A stretch of DNA of 40,615 nucleotides, from NCBI GenBank assembly GCA_944387205.1, contig CALXDZ010000009.1, positions 1 through 40,615 of the forward strand, in the 5' to 3' direction. The notes below the pieces were generated by a model. The model was not told the origin of the DNA and made no database searches. It saw only the letters and a program-made list of their open reading frames with translations. Made by a program: the position numbers and the translations under genes. Shown here piece after piece: positions 1-7,936 of this stretch (its first letter is position 1; each line of letters starts with the position of its first letter). The stretch is from an uncultured Oscillospiraceae bacterium (GTDB taxonomy: Bacteria; Bacillota; Clostridia; Oscillospirales; Oscillospiraceae).

Positions 1-270
1 CACCATGAGCGGTGGGACGGAAAGGGCTATCCCCGGGGCATTGCCCAGGAGGAGATCCCGGTGGGCGCCCGGTGCCTGGCCATTGCGGATGTGTTCGACG
101 CTATGACCACAGACCGGCCTTATCGCCGGGGATTGCCGGTGGAGTATGCCCTTCAGCAGATCGAGGGCGGTGCGGGCACCCAGTTTGATCCCACCCTGGC
201 CCCGCTGTTCGTGCAGTTGGTGCGCAGCCAGGCTCTGCCGGTGCGAAGCCAGAGGGCCCAGGAGCGATGA
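1..270 (+). CDS. HD-GYP domain protein, C-terminal fragment (5' end outside window)
   Basis: The reading frame is open from base 1 and ends at TGA 268-270. It begins HHERWDGKGYPRG, the segment holding the GYP signature of HD-GYP phosphodiesterases, followed by IADVFDAMTTDRPYR, the last conserved metal/substrate helix of the domain. HD-GYP proteins hydrolyse cyclic di-GMP, or act as related signalling phosphohydrolases. Only about 89 residues are present. The HD dyad and any N-terminal sensor lie outside the window, so activity and full architecture cannot be judged. The gene runs into a perfect hairpin terminator 11 nt after its stop and converges with the minus-strand genes to the right. Confidence 0.85.
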   Translation, partial: HHERWDGKGYPRGIAQEEIPVGARCLAIADVFDAMTTDRPYRRGLPVEYALQQIEGGAGTQFDPTLAPLFVQLVRSQALPVRSQRAQER

Positions 271-280
271 GAAAAAGAGA

Positions 281-314
281 AAAGACGTCTGCCATACGGC
301 AGACGTCTTTTTTT
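281..314. terminator. Bidirectional intrinsic terminator
   Basis: A perfect 13-bp stem (281-293 with 298-310) with loop ATAC is flanked by A-rich bases on the left and a T run on the right. It can stop both the HD-GYP gene on the plus strand and the membrane-protein gene that ends at 318 on the minus strand. Confidence 0.9.
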
Positions 315-317
315 GCA

Positions 318-854
318 TCAGGACCGGGGAAAGAGTTTTTTCCGCACCCGCAGGCGGTAAAACCAGGTCAGCACCTCCAGGGCCCGGTCTGTGAGGAAAA
401 AGACCAGATTGCCCATGGCCAAGGTACCCGCCAGCATGGCCTGGGACAGTCCGGCAAAGGACTCCATGACCTCAGTCAGGGCAAAGACATGGAGCAGCAG
501 CCAGTAGAGCAGAAAAATAGAGACGTTGAATACCAAAAGTTTGCCCAAAAGTCCCAGAATGCGGGGCCGCAGACGTTCCAGGCGAGGCCGCAGCACCGGG
601 TAATAACCCAGAAAGAGGTACAGAAGTGCTGCCTCCTTGTCTGGTACCAACAAGATCCCCAGAGCCGCCACTACAACATAGGCACCCAGGGCCAGCCGGG
701 GGCCGAACTCCTCCCGCAGAGGCAGCAGGGCGCACATGGCCAAAATGGGACAGCAGAAGGTGGACAGGGGCACCAGACTGCCCAGGACCAGGATCACCAC
801 GGCCAGTGCGCACAGCACGCCGCAGAAGGCCAGCTGGCGGCTTCTTTCCCGCAT
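318..854 (-). CDS. Small multispanning membrane protein of unknown function
   Basis: 178 residues, mostly hydrophobic, with about five predicted membrane helices and a basic C-terminus (RLRVRKKLFPRS). I do not recognise the family with certainty. The size and helix pattern resemble substrate-capture (S) components of ECF transporters, but no diagnostic motif was seen. Start choice: a GTG at 872 would open the frame earlier, but GGAAAGGGAG lies 6 nt before the ATG at 854 and would be inside the longer version, so 854 is preferred. It lies 21 nt downstream of the LtaS-like gene on the same strand and is probably cotranscribed, which suggests a cell-envelope role only by association. Confidence 0.65.
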   Translation of the reverse strand: MRERSRQLAFCGVLCALAVVILVLGSLVPLSTFCCPILAMCALLPLREEFGPRLALGAYVVVAALGILLVPDKEAALLYLFLGYYPVLRPRLERLRPRILGLLGKLLVFNVSIFLLYWLLLHVFALTEVMESFAGLSQAMLAGTLAMGNLVFFLTDRALEVLTWFYRLRVRKKLFPRS

Positions 855-875
855 AGAGAACTCCCTTTCCACCGC

Positions 876-2771
876 TTATTCCACGGTCTTGTATTTGAGC
901 TTGTAGTAGCTCCACTGCCGCCACTGGTCCACCTGCTGGGACAGTTCCTGAGGAAGTTCCGTCAAAACGGTGCCGTCCAGAGTCTCATAGCGGCCATTTT
1001 GCACCACCGGCAGCTCCCGGCGCAGCTGATTGAGGAAGGAGAACCAGGGGGACACGTCACCCCGGCCCGTGAGCTCCAGCACGGTGGCGCCCAGGAAACA
1101 GGCGCTGATGCGGCCGCTTTCAGGGAGCTCCAGGCTTTCTCGGGCAGCGGATAGGTCCACCGCCTCCGCGCCGGCGTCGTTGCACCAGATGAGGAAGGGC
1201 GTCTCATAGGCGCAGAAGGGGTCCTCTGCGCCGCTCTCATCGCCGATGGGCAGTCCCAGCTCCCGGTATACCAGCCGGTCGTCCCCCAGGTAGGGCAAGT
1301 GGTCGCCGAAGAACACCAGAACCACCGGCTCGCTGCGCTGGTCAAAGTAGTCCGTCAGAGTCTTGAGCATGGCGTCGGCGTCCCGGACGCCCTCGATATA
1401 GACCGAGAGCAGGGTGGAAGCCTCCTCCGAGAGGGTCGCGTCGGTCTCCACCGGCGGGAACACATAGCCCTCGCCGTACTTGTCGGCGGTGTAGGACATG
1501 TGGTTCTGGATGGTGACAGCGTAGTCCATCACCGGCGTGCCGGCGGCCATGGAGTCCTCATAGCGGTCGATCAGGTTCCGGGCCACGGTCTCGTCGGTGA
1601 CCCAGCGGCCCTTGGACTGGCTGTCCTGGAAATCTTCGGCAAAGAGGATGTCCTGGGCCCCCAGCCACTGATAGACGTTCTCCCGATTGTAGAACCAGGC
1701 GTCGCCGGGGTGGAGGAAGGTGGTGTGATACCCCTCGTCGGTGAAGAGGCGGAACACGCTGTCCAGATCCCGGTTGACGCACCGGAAGGCGGAGGCGGAG
1801 GTGGCGGCGGGATTCAGGGCGTTGGTCTGCATCCCCGTCAGCACGTCGAACTCCGTGTTGGCGGTGCCGCCGGCAAAGCCGGGCACCACGATGTGGCCGG
1901 AGAGGGCGTTTTCGCTCTCACAAAGAGCATTGAAGGTCTTGAGGGGGTCGTCCTCCTCTGAGTAGGTGAACACGTCGTAGTTGGTCAGATCGGAGAAGGC
2001 CTCATTCATGACAAAGATCACGTTGACCTCCGGCGCGTCCTCCGCCGTCTGGTCTCCGGTCTCCCAGCTTTCCGCCGTCTGGCGGTCAAAGCCCTCGGGC
2101 TTGGCCAGCTGGTAGGTGGAGAAATGATAGCAGAAGAAGTAGGGGAAACCCAAATCATTGCACACGCCGGGGAGGTAGTAGGGGTTGGAGACGGCGAAGG
2201 AGTTGTAGAGGTCCGTGGAGCTGTACCCAAAGGTCACGGCGCAGGCCAGCACTGCCCAGGAGGCCGCGAAGCCCCCCAGCCGCACCAGCCAGACCCGGAC
2301 AGAGGTGCCGCTCTCCCGCCGCCGTGTGGGCAGCAGATAGCCCAACACTACGCACACCAGGGAAAAGAACACCACGCAGGCGATCAGCGTCCAGGGCAGG
2401 TGGAGGTCATAGCTGCCGGCGGCGTCGGCGGCCTCCTTCAAGAGGCCGAAGTCCCGGGGGACCAGGGGCTCATCCCGGATCTGGATCTTCAGCCGGTTGG
2501 CAATGGACATGCCGGCGGTGACAAAGCCCACCAGGGCTGCGGAGTAAAAGGCATTGCGGAACAAAAAGGCGAAGGCCAGCACCAACAAAAAGATGGGCAG
2601 ATAGTTGAGCACCAGCAGGTGGGGCTGGAGCCGCAGCATGTTCAAAAGCATGGCCTTGGTGCTCACCGGGTGCATCCACAGCACCAGCAGCGTCACAGCG
2701 CCGGAGAGCACAAAGACGAATAGAAGGGACAGCACCGGCCCTACAGGGCGGCGGAAGCGTTTGAGATCCAT
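876..2771 (-). CDS. LTA synthase family membrane sulfatase (phosphoglycerol transferase-like)
   Basis: 631 residues. About five membrane helices occupy residues 12-185 and an extracellular alkaline-phosphatase/sulfatase fold covers about 245-560. Family landmarks visible: NVIFVMNEAFSD (metal ligand E257), GGTANTEFDVLTG (nucleophile Thr about 303), FLHPGDAWFYNREN (H354) and VFFGDHLP (D490/H491). LtaS-type enzymes transfer glycerophosphate from phosphatidylglycerol, or modify envelope glycans, at the outer face of the membrane using Mn2+. The exact acceptor cannot be read from the sequence, and relatives include phosphoethanolamine and cyclic-glucan transferases. Start: ATG at 2771 follows GGAAAGGAATACGCT; upstream in-frame codons to 2825 lack a ribosome site. 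A promoter with a perfect -10 lies about 100 nt upstream. Confidence 0.85.
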   Translation of the reverse strand: MDLKRFRRPVGPVLSLLFVFVLSGAVTLLVLWMHPVSTKAMLLNMLRLQPHLLVLNYLPIFLLVLAFAFLFRNAFYSAALVGFVTAGMSIANRLKIQIRDEPLVPRDFGLLKEAADAAGSYDLHLPWTLIACVVFFSLVCVVLGYLLPTRRRESGTSVRVWLVRLGGFAASWAVLACAVTFGYSSTDLYNSFAVSNPYYLPGVCNDLGFPYFFCYHFSTYQLAKPEGFDRQTAESWETGDQTAEDAPEVNVIFVMNEAFSDLTNYDVFTYSEEDDPLKTFNALCESENALSGHIVVPGFAGGTANTEFDVLTGMQTNALNPAATSASAFRCVNRDLDSVFRLFTDEGYHTTFLHPGDAWFYNRENVYQWLGAQDILFAEDFQDSQSKGRWVTDETVARNLIDRYEDSMAAGTPVMDYAVTIQNHMSYTADKYGEGYVFPPVETDATLSEEASTLLSVYIEGVRDADAMLKTLTDYFDQRSEPVVLVFFGDHLPYLGDDRLVYRELGLPIGDESGAEDPFCAYETPFLIWCNDAGAEAVDLSAARESLELPESGRISACFLGATVLELTGRGDVSPWFSFLNQLRRELPVVQNGRYETLDGTVLTELPQELSQQVDQWRQWSYYKLKYKTVE

Positions 2772-2867
2772 AGCGTATTCCTTTCCTGGAGACGTTGACC
2801 GCTGCAGGGCGGCCTGAGAAAACATGAGCCGGGAGACACCTTGTCCCCGGCACAGAGGATAGACAAC

Positions 2868-2895
2868 ATTATACCCATTTGGCGGAAAAAAGCAA
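2868..2895 (-). promoter_or_regulatory. Promoter of the LtaS-like gene
   Basis: On the minus strand TTGCTT (2890-2895) and TATAAT (2868-2873) are separated by 16 nt. The -10 is perfect and the -35 is weak. The expected start near 2861 leaves a leader of about 90 nt before the ATG at 2771. Confidence 0.55.
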
Positions 2896-2923
2896 GGCAG
2901 AGCGCCACTCTACGGACCGTAGG

Positions 2924-2952
2924 GTGCATTTTTCCCGGGAATGTGGTAGGAT
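2924..2952 (+). promoter_or_regulatory. Possible promoter of the HTH membrane gene
   Basis: TGGTAGGAT (2944-2952) reads as an extended -10 (TGn plus TAGGAT), 26 nt before the ATG. No convincing -35 is seen at the right distance. It lies back to back with the LtaS-like promoter. Confidence 0.3.
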
Positions 2953-2978
2953 ATAGAGAAAAAAAGGGGGGGAGCGCC

Positions 2979-3848
2979 ATGGACGCGGGAAAAACAGGAG
3001 AACTGATCGCAGCGCGGCGGAAGGAGCTGGGGCTGAGCCAGGAGGAGCTGGCCCGGCGCATCCATGTGACCGACAAGGCCGTCAGCAAATGGGAGACAGG
3101 CCGGGGGATGCCGGGGATCCAATCCCTGGAGCCCCTGGCGGAGGTGCTGGAGCTCTCTGTCAGTGAGCTTTTGAGCGGCCAGCGTCTGACGGCGGAGGAG
3201 CTGCCTCAGGCGGCGGGAGGACAGATTGTGGAGAGCATGAAAAAAGCCCGGGCACGGATCTTCCAGGGGGCGCTGGCAGCGCTGCTTCTGGCGGCCCTGG
3301 CAGTGGGGGCGTATGTGGGGTATCACTACCTGACCTCCGCCGCCGAGACAGACCTTGTTGCGCTGGAGAGAAAGGCGGCGGAGTACCTGGGGCGGCCTCG
3401 GGAGATCCTCCAGTCGGAATTTGCCTATGAGGCGCTGTCCATCGTGGAGACGGAGCGCCGGGGCGACTATCTGGCGGCGCTGTGCACCGACGGGCAGGGG
3501 CGCTGGGCCCTGTGCGTCTATGACCAGGACCCGGTGTTTCCCGACCGCTGGCGGGGTGGGGGCGGGAAGCCCTCCCTGGAGGCCGGGACCCTGGGCAGCT
3601 GGAATTTCGGAAATTCCCGGGAGGCGGTCATCATCTTCTGCGGCGGAGATCTGCCGGAGGCGGCGGCCTACTATACCTTCCAGAACAGCGGCATCACCTA
3701 CACCTGTCCCATTGAAAACCGGCAGGTGCTGGACGTGTTCCTCCTGCCGGACACCTCGGACATCAGCTCCTATCCGGAGAAGCTGCTGGATCAGAATTTG
3801 CAGCCCCTGGACCTCTCCCGGGAGGGAGACGTAGAGCCGGAAAGCTGA
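2979..3848 (+). CDS. Membrane-anchored Xre-family regulator
   Basis: 289 residues. Residues 1-65 form a Cro/CI-type helix-turn-helix (LIAARRKELGLSQEELA, then VTDKAVSKWETGRGMP, the usual recognition-helix pattern of clostridial Xre proteins). A single hydrophobic helix follows at about 92-115, then an extracytoplasmic or soluble C-terminal domain of about 170 residues that I cannot assign. The layout suggests a one-component regulator tethered to the membrane. Start: ATG 2979 follows a purine-rich AGGGGGGGAG site, while earlier in-frame codons lack one. It is divergent from the LtaS-like gene and ends in its own terminator, so it is probably monocistronic. Confidence 0.8.
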   Translation: MDAGKTGELIAARRKELGLSQEELARRIHVTDKAVSKWETGRGMPGIQSLEPLAEVLELSVSELLSGQRLTAEELPQAAGGQIVESMKKARARIFQGALAALLLAALAVGAYVGYHYLTSAAETDLVALERKAAEYLGRPREILQSEFAYEALSIVETERRGDYLAALCTDGQGRWALCVYDQDPVFPDRWRGGGGKPSLEAGTLGSWNFGNSREAVIIFCGGDLPEAAAYYTFQNSGITYTCPIENRQVLDVFLLPDTSDISSYPEKLLDQNLQPLDLSREGDVEPES

Positions 3849-3885
3849 AAAAATGCCTCTCTGTCGAAAACAGAGAGGCATTTTT
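3849..3885. terminator. Bidirectional intrinsic terminator
   Basis: A 15-bp stem pairs 3849-3863 with 3871-3885. A run on the left side and T run on the right side let it serve both the HTH gene (plus) and the G3E GTPase gene that stops at 3918 (minus). Confidence 0.85.
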
Positions 3886-3917
3886 ATACGGTATTCTACA
3901 AATTGTAATCGGTCCTT

Positions 3918-4850
3918 TCAGAAGGTGACGACTTCCTCGGCGGGTTTTTCGCAGGGGGCGGCGGAGAGGATCTCCATCACCGGGCCCTTGCCTTGATAGG
4001 CGGCGTGGTCCTCCACGGTCATGCGGGCGGTGACCTCCAGCCAGTCCCGGTTGTTGTACTGGTCCAGGCCCTCGCCCCTGGCGATGAGGCCCAGGAACTG
4101 GATGTCATTTTCGCAGCAGACCATGGCGAAGCGGCCGGGGCAGTGGATGCCGGGGTACTTCTTGGAGTGGCACATCACCAGCTTCATGTGCACCAGCTTG
4201 CCTTCGTAGCGCTCCGGGTGGTCCATCACATCCACATACCACACGCCGAAGTCGTCATCGGGGATGTCGATGGTCTCCTGGCTGAGATCAAAGGGGCACT
4301 CGTCCCCGGTCAGGTAGTCCTCGCTGGAGCCGTCGTCGTTCTCCAGATAGATGTCCGCCCGGCGGTTCACCATCCGCAAATTCCGCTGCCGCAGGGCGGC
4401 GCGCAGCTCCTCGTCGCAACGGTTGAACACCAGCAGGTCTGCGTTAGTGATCTTCTCCATCATCAGCTGGCCCATGTTCCGCACATACATCTCAAAGGTG
4501 CTGGCTTCCACAAAGGTCATGATCTGGTAGAGGATCCAGTTGGCTGGCAGGATGTCCCGGTACAGGGGCTCCATCTGCCACATGCCGTTGTATTCGATGA
4601 GCACCTGCTTGGGTTTGTACTTCTTTTCGCACTCCTTCAAAAAGGCCCGGGTCAGGTCCTCGAAGTCCTCCACCTGGACCACGGTGACGTTGTCCAGGGC
4701 GTTCTTCTCGTACTCGATCTCGCCCTCTTCGCAGGAGAGCAGCAGCGTCCGCTCCTCCCGGGCAAAGCCGTCCTCCAGAATGCCGTTGATGAAGCTGGTT
4801 TTGCCGGCATCCAGGAAGCCGGCTACCAGATAAACAGGAATATCAGCCAT
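3918..4850 (-). CDS. G3E-family GTPase with a DUF1980-like C-terminal domain
   Basis: 310 residues. The N-terminal half is a CobW/COG0523-type P-loop GTPase: GFLDAGKT (11-18), IEYNGMW (85-91) at the switch region, and NRCD (143-146) in the place of NKxD. The cysteine metal-binding motif of the neighbouring GTPase is absent. The C-terminal part (about 213-310) reads RYEGKLVHMKLV, then RFAMVCCEND (240-249) and DWLEV (269-273). I compare this with the DUF1980/YcgQ family, whose hallmark is an RF..-CC pair and a late W-x-x-V strand. YcgQ-type proteins accompany COG0523 GTPases in Firmicute zinc-homeostasis loci, so a fusion would make sense, but the match is by eye. Start ATG 4850 puts the P-loop at the usual distance. 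The gene lies 25 nt after the His-rich GTPase, in one operon. Confidence 0.7.
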   Translation of the reverse strand: MADIPVYLVAGFLDAGKTSFINGILEDGFAREERTLLLSCEEGEIEYEKNALDNVTVVQVEDFEDLTRAFLKECEKKYKPKQVLIEYNGMWQMEPLYRDILPANWILYQIMTFVEASTFEMYVRNMGQLMMEKITNADLLVFNRCDEELRAALRQRNLRMVNRRADIYLENDDGSSEDYLTGDECPFDLSQETIDIPDDDFGVWYVDVMDHPERYEGKLVHMKLVMCHSKKYPGIHCPGRFAMVCCENDIQFLGLIARGEGLDQYNNRDWLEVTARMTVEDHAAYQGKGPVMEILSAAPCEKPAEEVVTF

Positions 4851-4875
4851 TGTAAAGCATAAGTCCTTTCCAAAA

Positions 4876-6024
4876 TTACAGGCCGAAGAGCTCTGCCAGT
4901 TTCTCTTCCTGGAGCTCCGAGCCGATGACGCACAGCCGACCGGTGTAGTCGGGGGAGCCGGTGCGGATGTCGTGCTCCTCAGGTACAAAGTCGAACTCGA
5001 TCCAGGTGCCGTCGCCGGCGGGAACGATGCCCTTGGCCCGGAGGATCTTGCCGTAGCGCTCGGTGTCCAGCTCAGTCAGGATATGCTCGATGTCTGCCTG
5101 GGTAAAGGCCTTGGGGGTCTCACGGCCCCAGGAGGTGAACACCTCGTCGGCGTGGTGGTGATGGTGGTGGCAGGAGCAGTGGGGATCGTCACACTCGTGG
5201 TCATGGTCGTGATGATGCTCGTGATGATGCTCGTGCTCATGCTCGTGCTCATCGTGATCGTGGTGATGCTCATGCTCATCGTGATCGTGGTGATGCTCAT
5301 GCTCGTGGTCATGATCGTGATGATGCTCATGGTCATGGTCATCATGGTCGTGGTGGTGATGGGCGTGCTCGGCCTCTTCTGCCTCGTGCTCGGCACGCAT
5401 CTTGGCCAGCAGCTCGTCGGCCAGGGACACCTTCTCAATGGCGCTGAGCACGGTCTTGCCGTCCAGCTGGTCCCAGGGGGTGGTCAGGATAGCGGCGGTG
5501 GGGTTCTTCTCCCGCAGCATGGCCACGGCGCTCTCCAGCTTCTCGGGGCTCAGCTTTTGGGTCCGGGAGAGGATGATGGTGCCGGCGCTTTCGATCTGGT
5601 TGTTATAGAACTCGCCGAAATTCTTCATGTAGATTTTCACCTTAGTGGCGTCGGCCACGGTGACGAAGCTGTTGAGGGCCATGCCGGAGGTCTCCGCCAC
5701 GGTGTTCTCTACGGCCACGATGACGTCGCTGAGCTTACCCACGCCGGAGGGCTCGATGAGGATGCGGTCGGGATGGAACTGCTCCTGGACGTCCTTAAGG
5801 GCCTGGTTGAAGTCACCCACCAAAGAGCAGCAGATGCACCCGGAGGACATCTCGGAGATCTGGACGCCGGACTCCTTCAAAAAGCCGCCGTCAATGCTGA
5901 TCTCGCCGAACTCATTCTCAATCAGCACTAGCTGTTCCCCGGCATAGGCCTCTTTGAGAAGCTTCTTGATGAGGGTGGTCTTGCCGGCTCCCAGGAAACC
6001 GGAGATAATATCAATCTTGGTCAT
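4876..6024 (-). CDS. CobW/COG0523 metallochaperone GTPase with His-rich loop
   Basis: 382 residues. GFLGAGKTT (9-17) is the Walker A, and ENEFGE plus SGCICCSL (C63, C65, C66) form the family CxCC metal site between switch elements. ILSRTQKL stands where NKxD usually is, as in many Firmicute members. Residues 220-291 are almost entirely His/Asp/Glu with a C-x-x-x-x-C-x-C cluster (CDDPHCSC) and would bind many metal ions. The remaining ~90 residues are the CobW C-terminal domain. G3E GTPases of this type deliver Zn, Co or Ni to client proteins or buffer them; which metal is not readable here. ATG 6024 is preceded by AAGGAAGG. It is first gene of a two-gene operon with its own promoter. Confidence 0.88.
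   Translation of the reverse strand: MTKIDIISGFLGAGKTTLIKKLLKEAYAGEQLVLIENEFGEISIDGGFLKESGVQISEMSSGCICCSLVGDFNQALKDVQEQFHPDRILIEPSGVGKLSDVIVAVENTVAETSGMALNSFVTVADATKVKIYMKNFGEFYNNQIESAGTIILSRTQKLSPEKLESAVAMLREKNPTAAILTTPWDQLDGKTVLSAIEKVSLADELLAKMRAEHEAEEAEHAHHHHDHDDHDHEHHHDHDHEHEHHHDHDEHEHHHDHDEHEHEHEHHHEHHHDHDHECDDPHCSCHHHHHHADEVFTSWGRETPKAFTQADIEHILTELDTERYGKILRAKGIVPAGDGTWIEFDFVPEEHDIRTGSPDYTGRLCVIGSELQEEKLAELFGL
5249..5302. repeat. Tandem 27-bp duplication inside the His-rich coding segment
   Basis: Two identical 27-bp copies (5249-5275 and 5276-5302) lie head to tail in the His/Asp/Glu-coding stretch of the metallochaperone gene. The repeat is a multiple of three, so frame is preserved. 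Such tracts change length by slippage. Confidence 0.85.
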
Positions 6025-6063
6025 ATTTATCCTTCCTTTTTCATAAGGTATCTTAGCTTCATT

Positions 6064-6092
6064 ATTGTAGTCACTTTGTGGAAAAAATGCAA
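6064..6092 (-). promoter_or_regulatory. Promoter of the G3E GTPase operon
   Basis: On the minus strand TTGCAT (6087-6092) and TACAAT (6064-6069) are spaced by exactly 17 nt. The leader to the ATG at 6024 is about 35 nt. No palindromic metalloregulator box is obvious over it. Confidence 0.7.
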
Positions 6093-6312
6093 GTGAAAGA
6101 CGGCTTTTGGGGATAAAATGCGAAATTTCCATCGGGTGCAGATGCACCGTGAGAAAAGTGCTGGTACTGTTCTGGAAAGGACAGCGGCGAGAAAAAAACG
6201 GTTGATACATGCAAACTCTGCATGGTAAACATGAAAGATTTTACACTATACACAAAAAATGGAATCAAAAATAAGCAAAACAGAAAAAGGTATACAAAAA
6301 TCAAAAGCTGCA
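6093..6312. other. AT-rich divergent intergenic region with two short inverted repeats
   Basis: About 220 nt without a credible gene between two outward promoters. It holds GGTGCA-GA-TGCACC (6135-6148) and CATGCA-AACTC-TGCATG (6208-6224), both perfect 6-bp inverted repeats that could be operators for the flanking genes. No riboswitch was recognised. Confidence 0.4.
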
Positions 6313-6341
6313 TTGAACATTTTAACCAAAAAGATTATAAT
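6313..6341 (+). promoter_or_regulatory. Promoter of the AGCS symporter gene
   Basis: TTGAAC (6313-6318), a 17-nt spacer and TATAAT (6336-6341). The -10 is consensus. The leader to the ATG at 6390 is about 42 nt. Confidence 0.8.
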
Positions 6342-6389
6342 AACAATAAATTCAGATGGTCAACCGTCTTAAGAGAGGGGTAAGAGTTT

Positions 6390-7799
6390 ATGGTCGATAT
6401 GATCACCAGTATCAACGGTGCGATCAATGGCTTTGTCTGGGGCGTTCCCATGATGATCCTCATTGTAGGCACTGGTGTTTACCTCACGGTGTTTACTGGC
6501 TTCCTGCAGTTCAGGAAGTTTGGCTACACCATGAAAAACACCATCGGCAAGTGTTTTCAGAAAGTAGAGGCCAAAGCGGGTGCTGTGACGCCTGTTCAGG
6601 CTCTGACCACCGCTCTGGCGGCTACCGTCGGTACCGGAAACATCGCCGGCGTATGCGGCGCCATTGCTCTGGGCGGCCCCGGTGCTGTGTTCTGGATGTG
6701 GGTCTCCGCCCTCTTTGGCATGTGCACCAAGTTCTCCGAAGTCACCTTGGCCATCAAGTACCGGGAGCGCAATAAGCACGGTGACTGGGTGGGCGGCCCT
6801 ATGTACTACATCAAAAACGGCCTGGGTCCCAAATGGAAATGGCTGGGCTGCGTGTTTGCCGTGTTCGGCATGCTGGCCGCTTTTGGCATCGGCAATATGA
6901 CCCAGGTCAACACCATCGCCACGACTATTGGCACCGCAATCACAGAGTTCGTTCCCCTGTCCGACAGCTCCCTCAAGACCCTCTATCTGGTCATTGGTGT
7001 TCTTGTTATGCTGCTGGTGGGATGTGTGCTTCTGGGTGGTCTCAAGCGCATCGGTTCCGTGACGGAAAAGTTGGTGCCCGTCATGGCTCTGATCTACATT
7101 GTGGGGTCCCTGATCGTGATTTTTGCCCATGCGGGCAACATCATTCCTACCTTCAAGAACATCTTTGTGGGTGCCTTCAATCCTGAAGCTGTTATGGGCG
7201 GCGTGCTGGGCACCAGCATCGCTCAGGCCGTTAAGAGCGGCGTCGGCCGGGGCCTTTTCTCCAACGAGGCTGGCCTGGGCTCCGCACCGATTGCTCATGC
7301 TGCCGCTGAGACCGACAATCCAGTTAAGCAGGGCCTGTTTGGTATCTTTGAGGTCTTTGCCGATACCATCGTGATCTGTTCCCTCACCGGTCTGACCGTG
7401 CTGTGCAGCGGCATCGCCGTCCCCTACGGCGAGTCCGGCGTGGGCGCGGATCTGTCCATCAGCGCGTTCACCACCGTCTTCGGCGGCAAGGCTGCCGGCG
7501 TGGTCATCGCCATCGGCCTGACGCTGTTTGCCCTGTCCACCGTCCTCAGCTGGGGCCTGTACGGCACCCGCTGCTGTGAGTTCCTTTTCGGCCACAAGGT
7601 CATCAAGCCCTACCAGATCATCTTCTGCCTATTTATGGTAGTGGGTGCCACTATGGATCTGGGCCTGGCCTGGGACATCGCCGATACCCTCAACGGCCTC
7701 ATGGCCATCCCCAACCTGGTGGGCCTGCTGGGTCTGTCCCCGGTGGTCTTTAAGCTGACCCGGGATTACTTCCGGAAGCAGAGCACATTGGCTAGATAA
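6390..7799 (+). CDS. Alanine/glycine:cation symporter (AGCS family)
   Basis: 469 residues with about 10-11 membrane helices. Family-typical stretches are present: ALAATVGTGNIAGV (about 75-88), GGPGAVFWMW, and GVGRGLFSNEAGLGSAPIAHAAA (about 283-305), the signature region of the AGCS/DagA/AlsT family. These transporters import alanine or glycine with Na+ (or H+). Which amino acid is used cannot be told. Codon use is less GC-rich than its neighbours, as often seen in highly expressed genes. Start ATG 6390 has a GAGAGGGG ribosome site. It is transcribed alone from a strong promoter and followed by two hairpins. Na+-coupled uptake would fit with the Na+-extruding Mrp complex encoded at 24963-34079. 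Confidence 0.9.
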   Translation: MVDMITSINGAINGFVWGVPMMILIVGTGVYLTVFTGFLQFRKFGYTMKNTIGKCFQKVEAKAGAVTPVQALTTALAATVGTGNIAGVCGAIALGGPGAVFWMWVSALFGMCTKFSEVTLAIKYRERNKHGDWVGGPMYYIKNGLGPKWKWLGCVFAVFGMLAAFGIGNMTQVNTIATTIGTAITEFVPLSDSSLKTLYLVIGVLVMLLVGCVLLGGLKRIGSVTEKLVPVMALIYIVGSLIVIFAHAGNIIPTFKNIFVGAFNPEAVMGGVLGTSIAQAVKSGVGRGLFSNEAGLGSAPIAHAAAETDNPVKQGLFGIFEVFADTIVICSLTGLTVLCSGIAVPYGESGVGADLSISAFTTVFGGKAAGVVIAIGLTLFALSTVLSWGLYGTRCCEFLFGHKVIKPYQIIFCLFMVVGATMDLGLAWDIADTLNGLMAIPNLVGLLGLSPVVFKLTRDYFRKQSTLAR

Positions 7800-7819
7800 G
7801 TGCATTTCTCTCTCCTGAA

Positions 7820-7848
7820 GCGGGGGCCTCCTGAACGGGGGCTCCCGC
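7820..7848 (+). terminator. Terminator-like hairpin after the AGCS gene
   Basis: Stem 7820-7828 pairs with 7840-7848 (one G-T pair) and is followed by CTCTTGTTGCTTCT. The T tract is weak, and the stronger hairpin at 7889 probably acts as back-up. Confidence 0.55.
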
Positions 7849-7888
7849 CTCTTGTTGCTTCTATTCGGAAAGCAGCTGGGAAAAATAG

Positions 7889-7919
7889 GAGACGCCCCGC
7901 ATTGCGGGGCGTCTCTTTT
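7889..7919. terminator. Bidirectional intrinsic terminator between AGCS and hydrogenase genes
   Basis: A perfect 12-bp GC-rich stem (7889-7900 with 7904-7915) and a 3-nt loop. TTTT follows on the plus strand, and TATTTTT follows on the minus strand after one C. Confidence 0.85.
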
Positions 7920-7936
7920 GGATTTTAAATGCGGAA

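Noticed and set aside
267..1154. Long plus-strand open frame opposite the small membrane gene and the LtaS-like gene
   Set aside because: It is antisense to two genes with clear family features, lacks a ribosome site, crosses a terminator, and its product is low-complexity Gln/His-rich as expected from the reverse complement.
4972..5931. Plus-strand frame with Val/Met-rich repeats opposite the His-rich GTPase
   Set aside because: The repeats are the antisense of GAC/CAT-type His/Asp codons; no start signal.
6071..6313. 80-residue hydrophobic frame on the minus strand in the AT-rich intergenic region
   Set aside because: It overlaps the GTPase operon promoter, has no ribosome site, and hydrophobicity is expected from T-rich DNA.
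6093..6389. Glycine riboswitch ahead of the AGCS gene
   Set aside because: The glycine aptamer core was not found, and most of the region lies upstream of the promoter at 6313.
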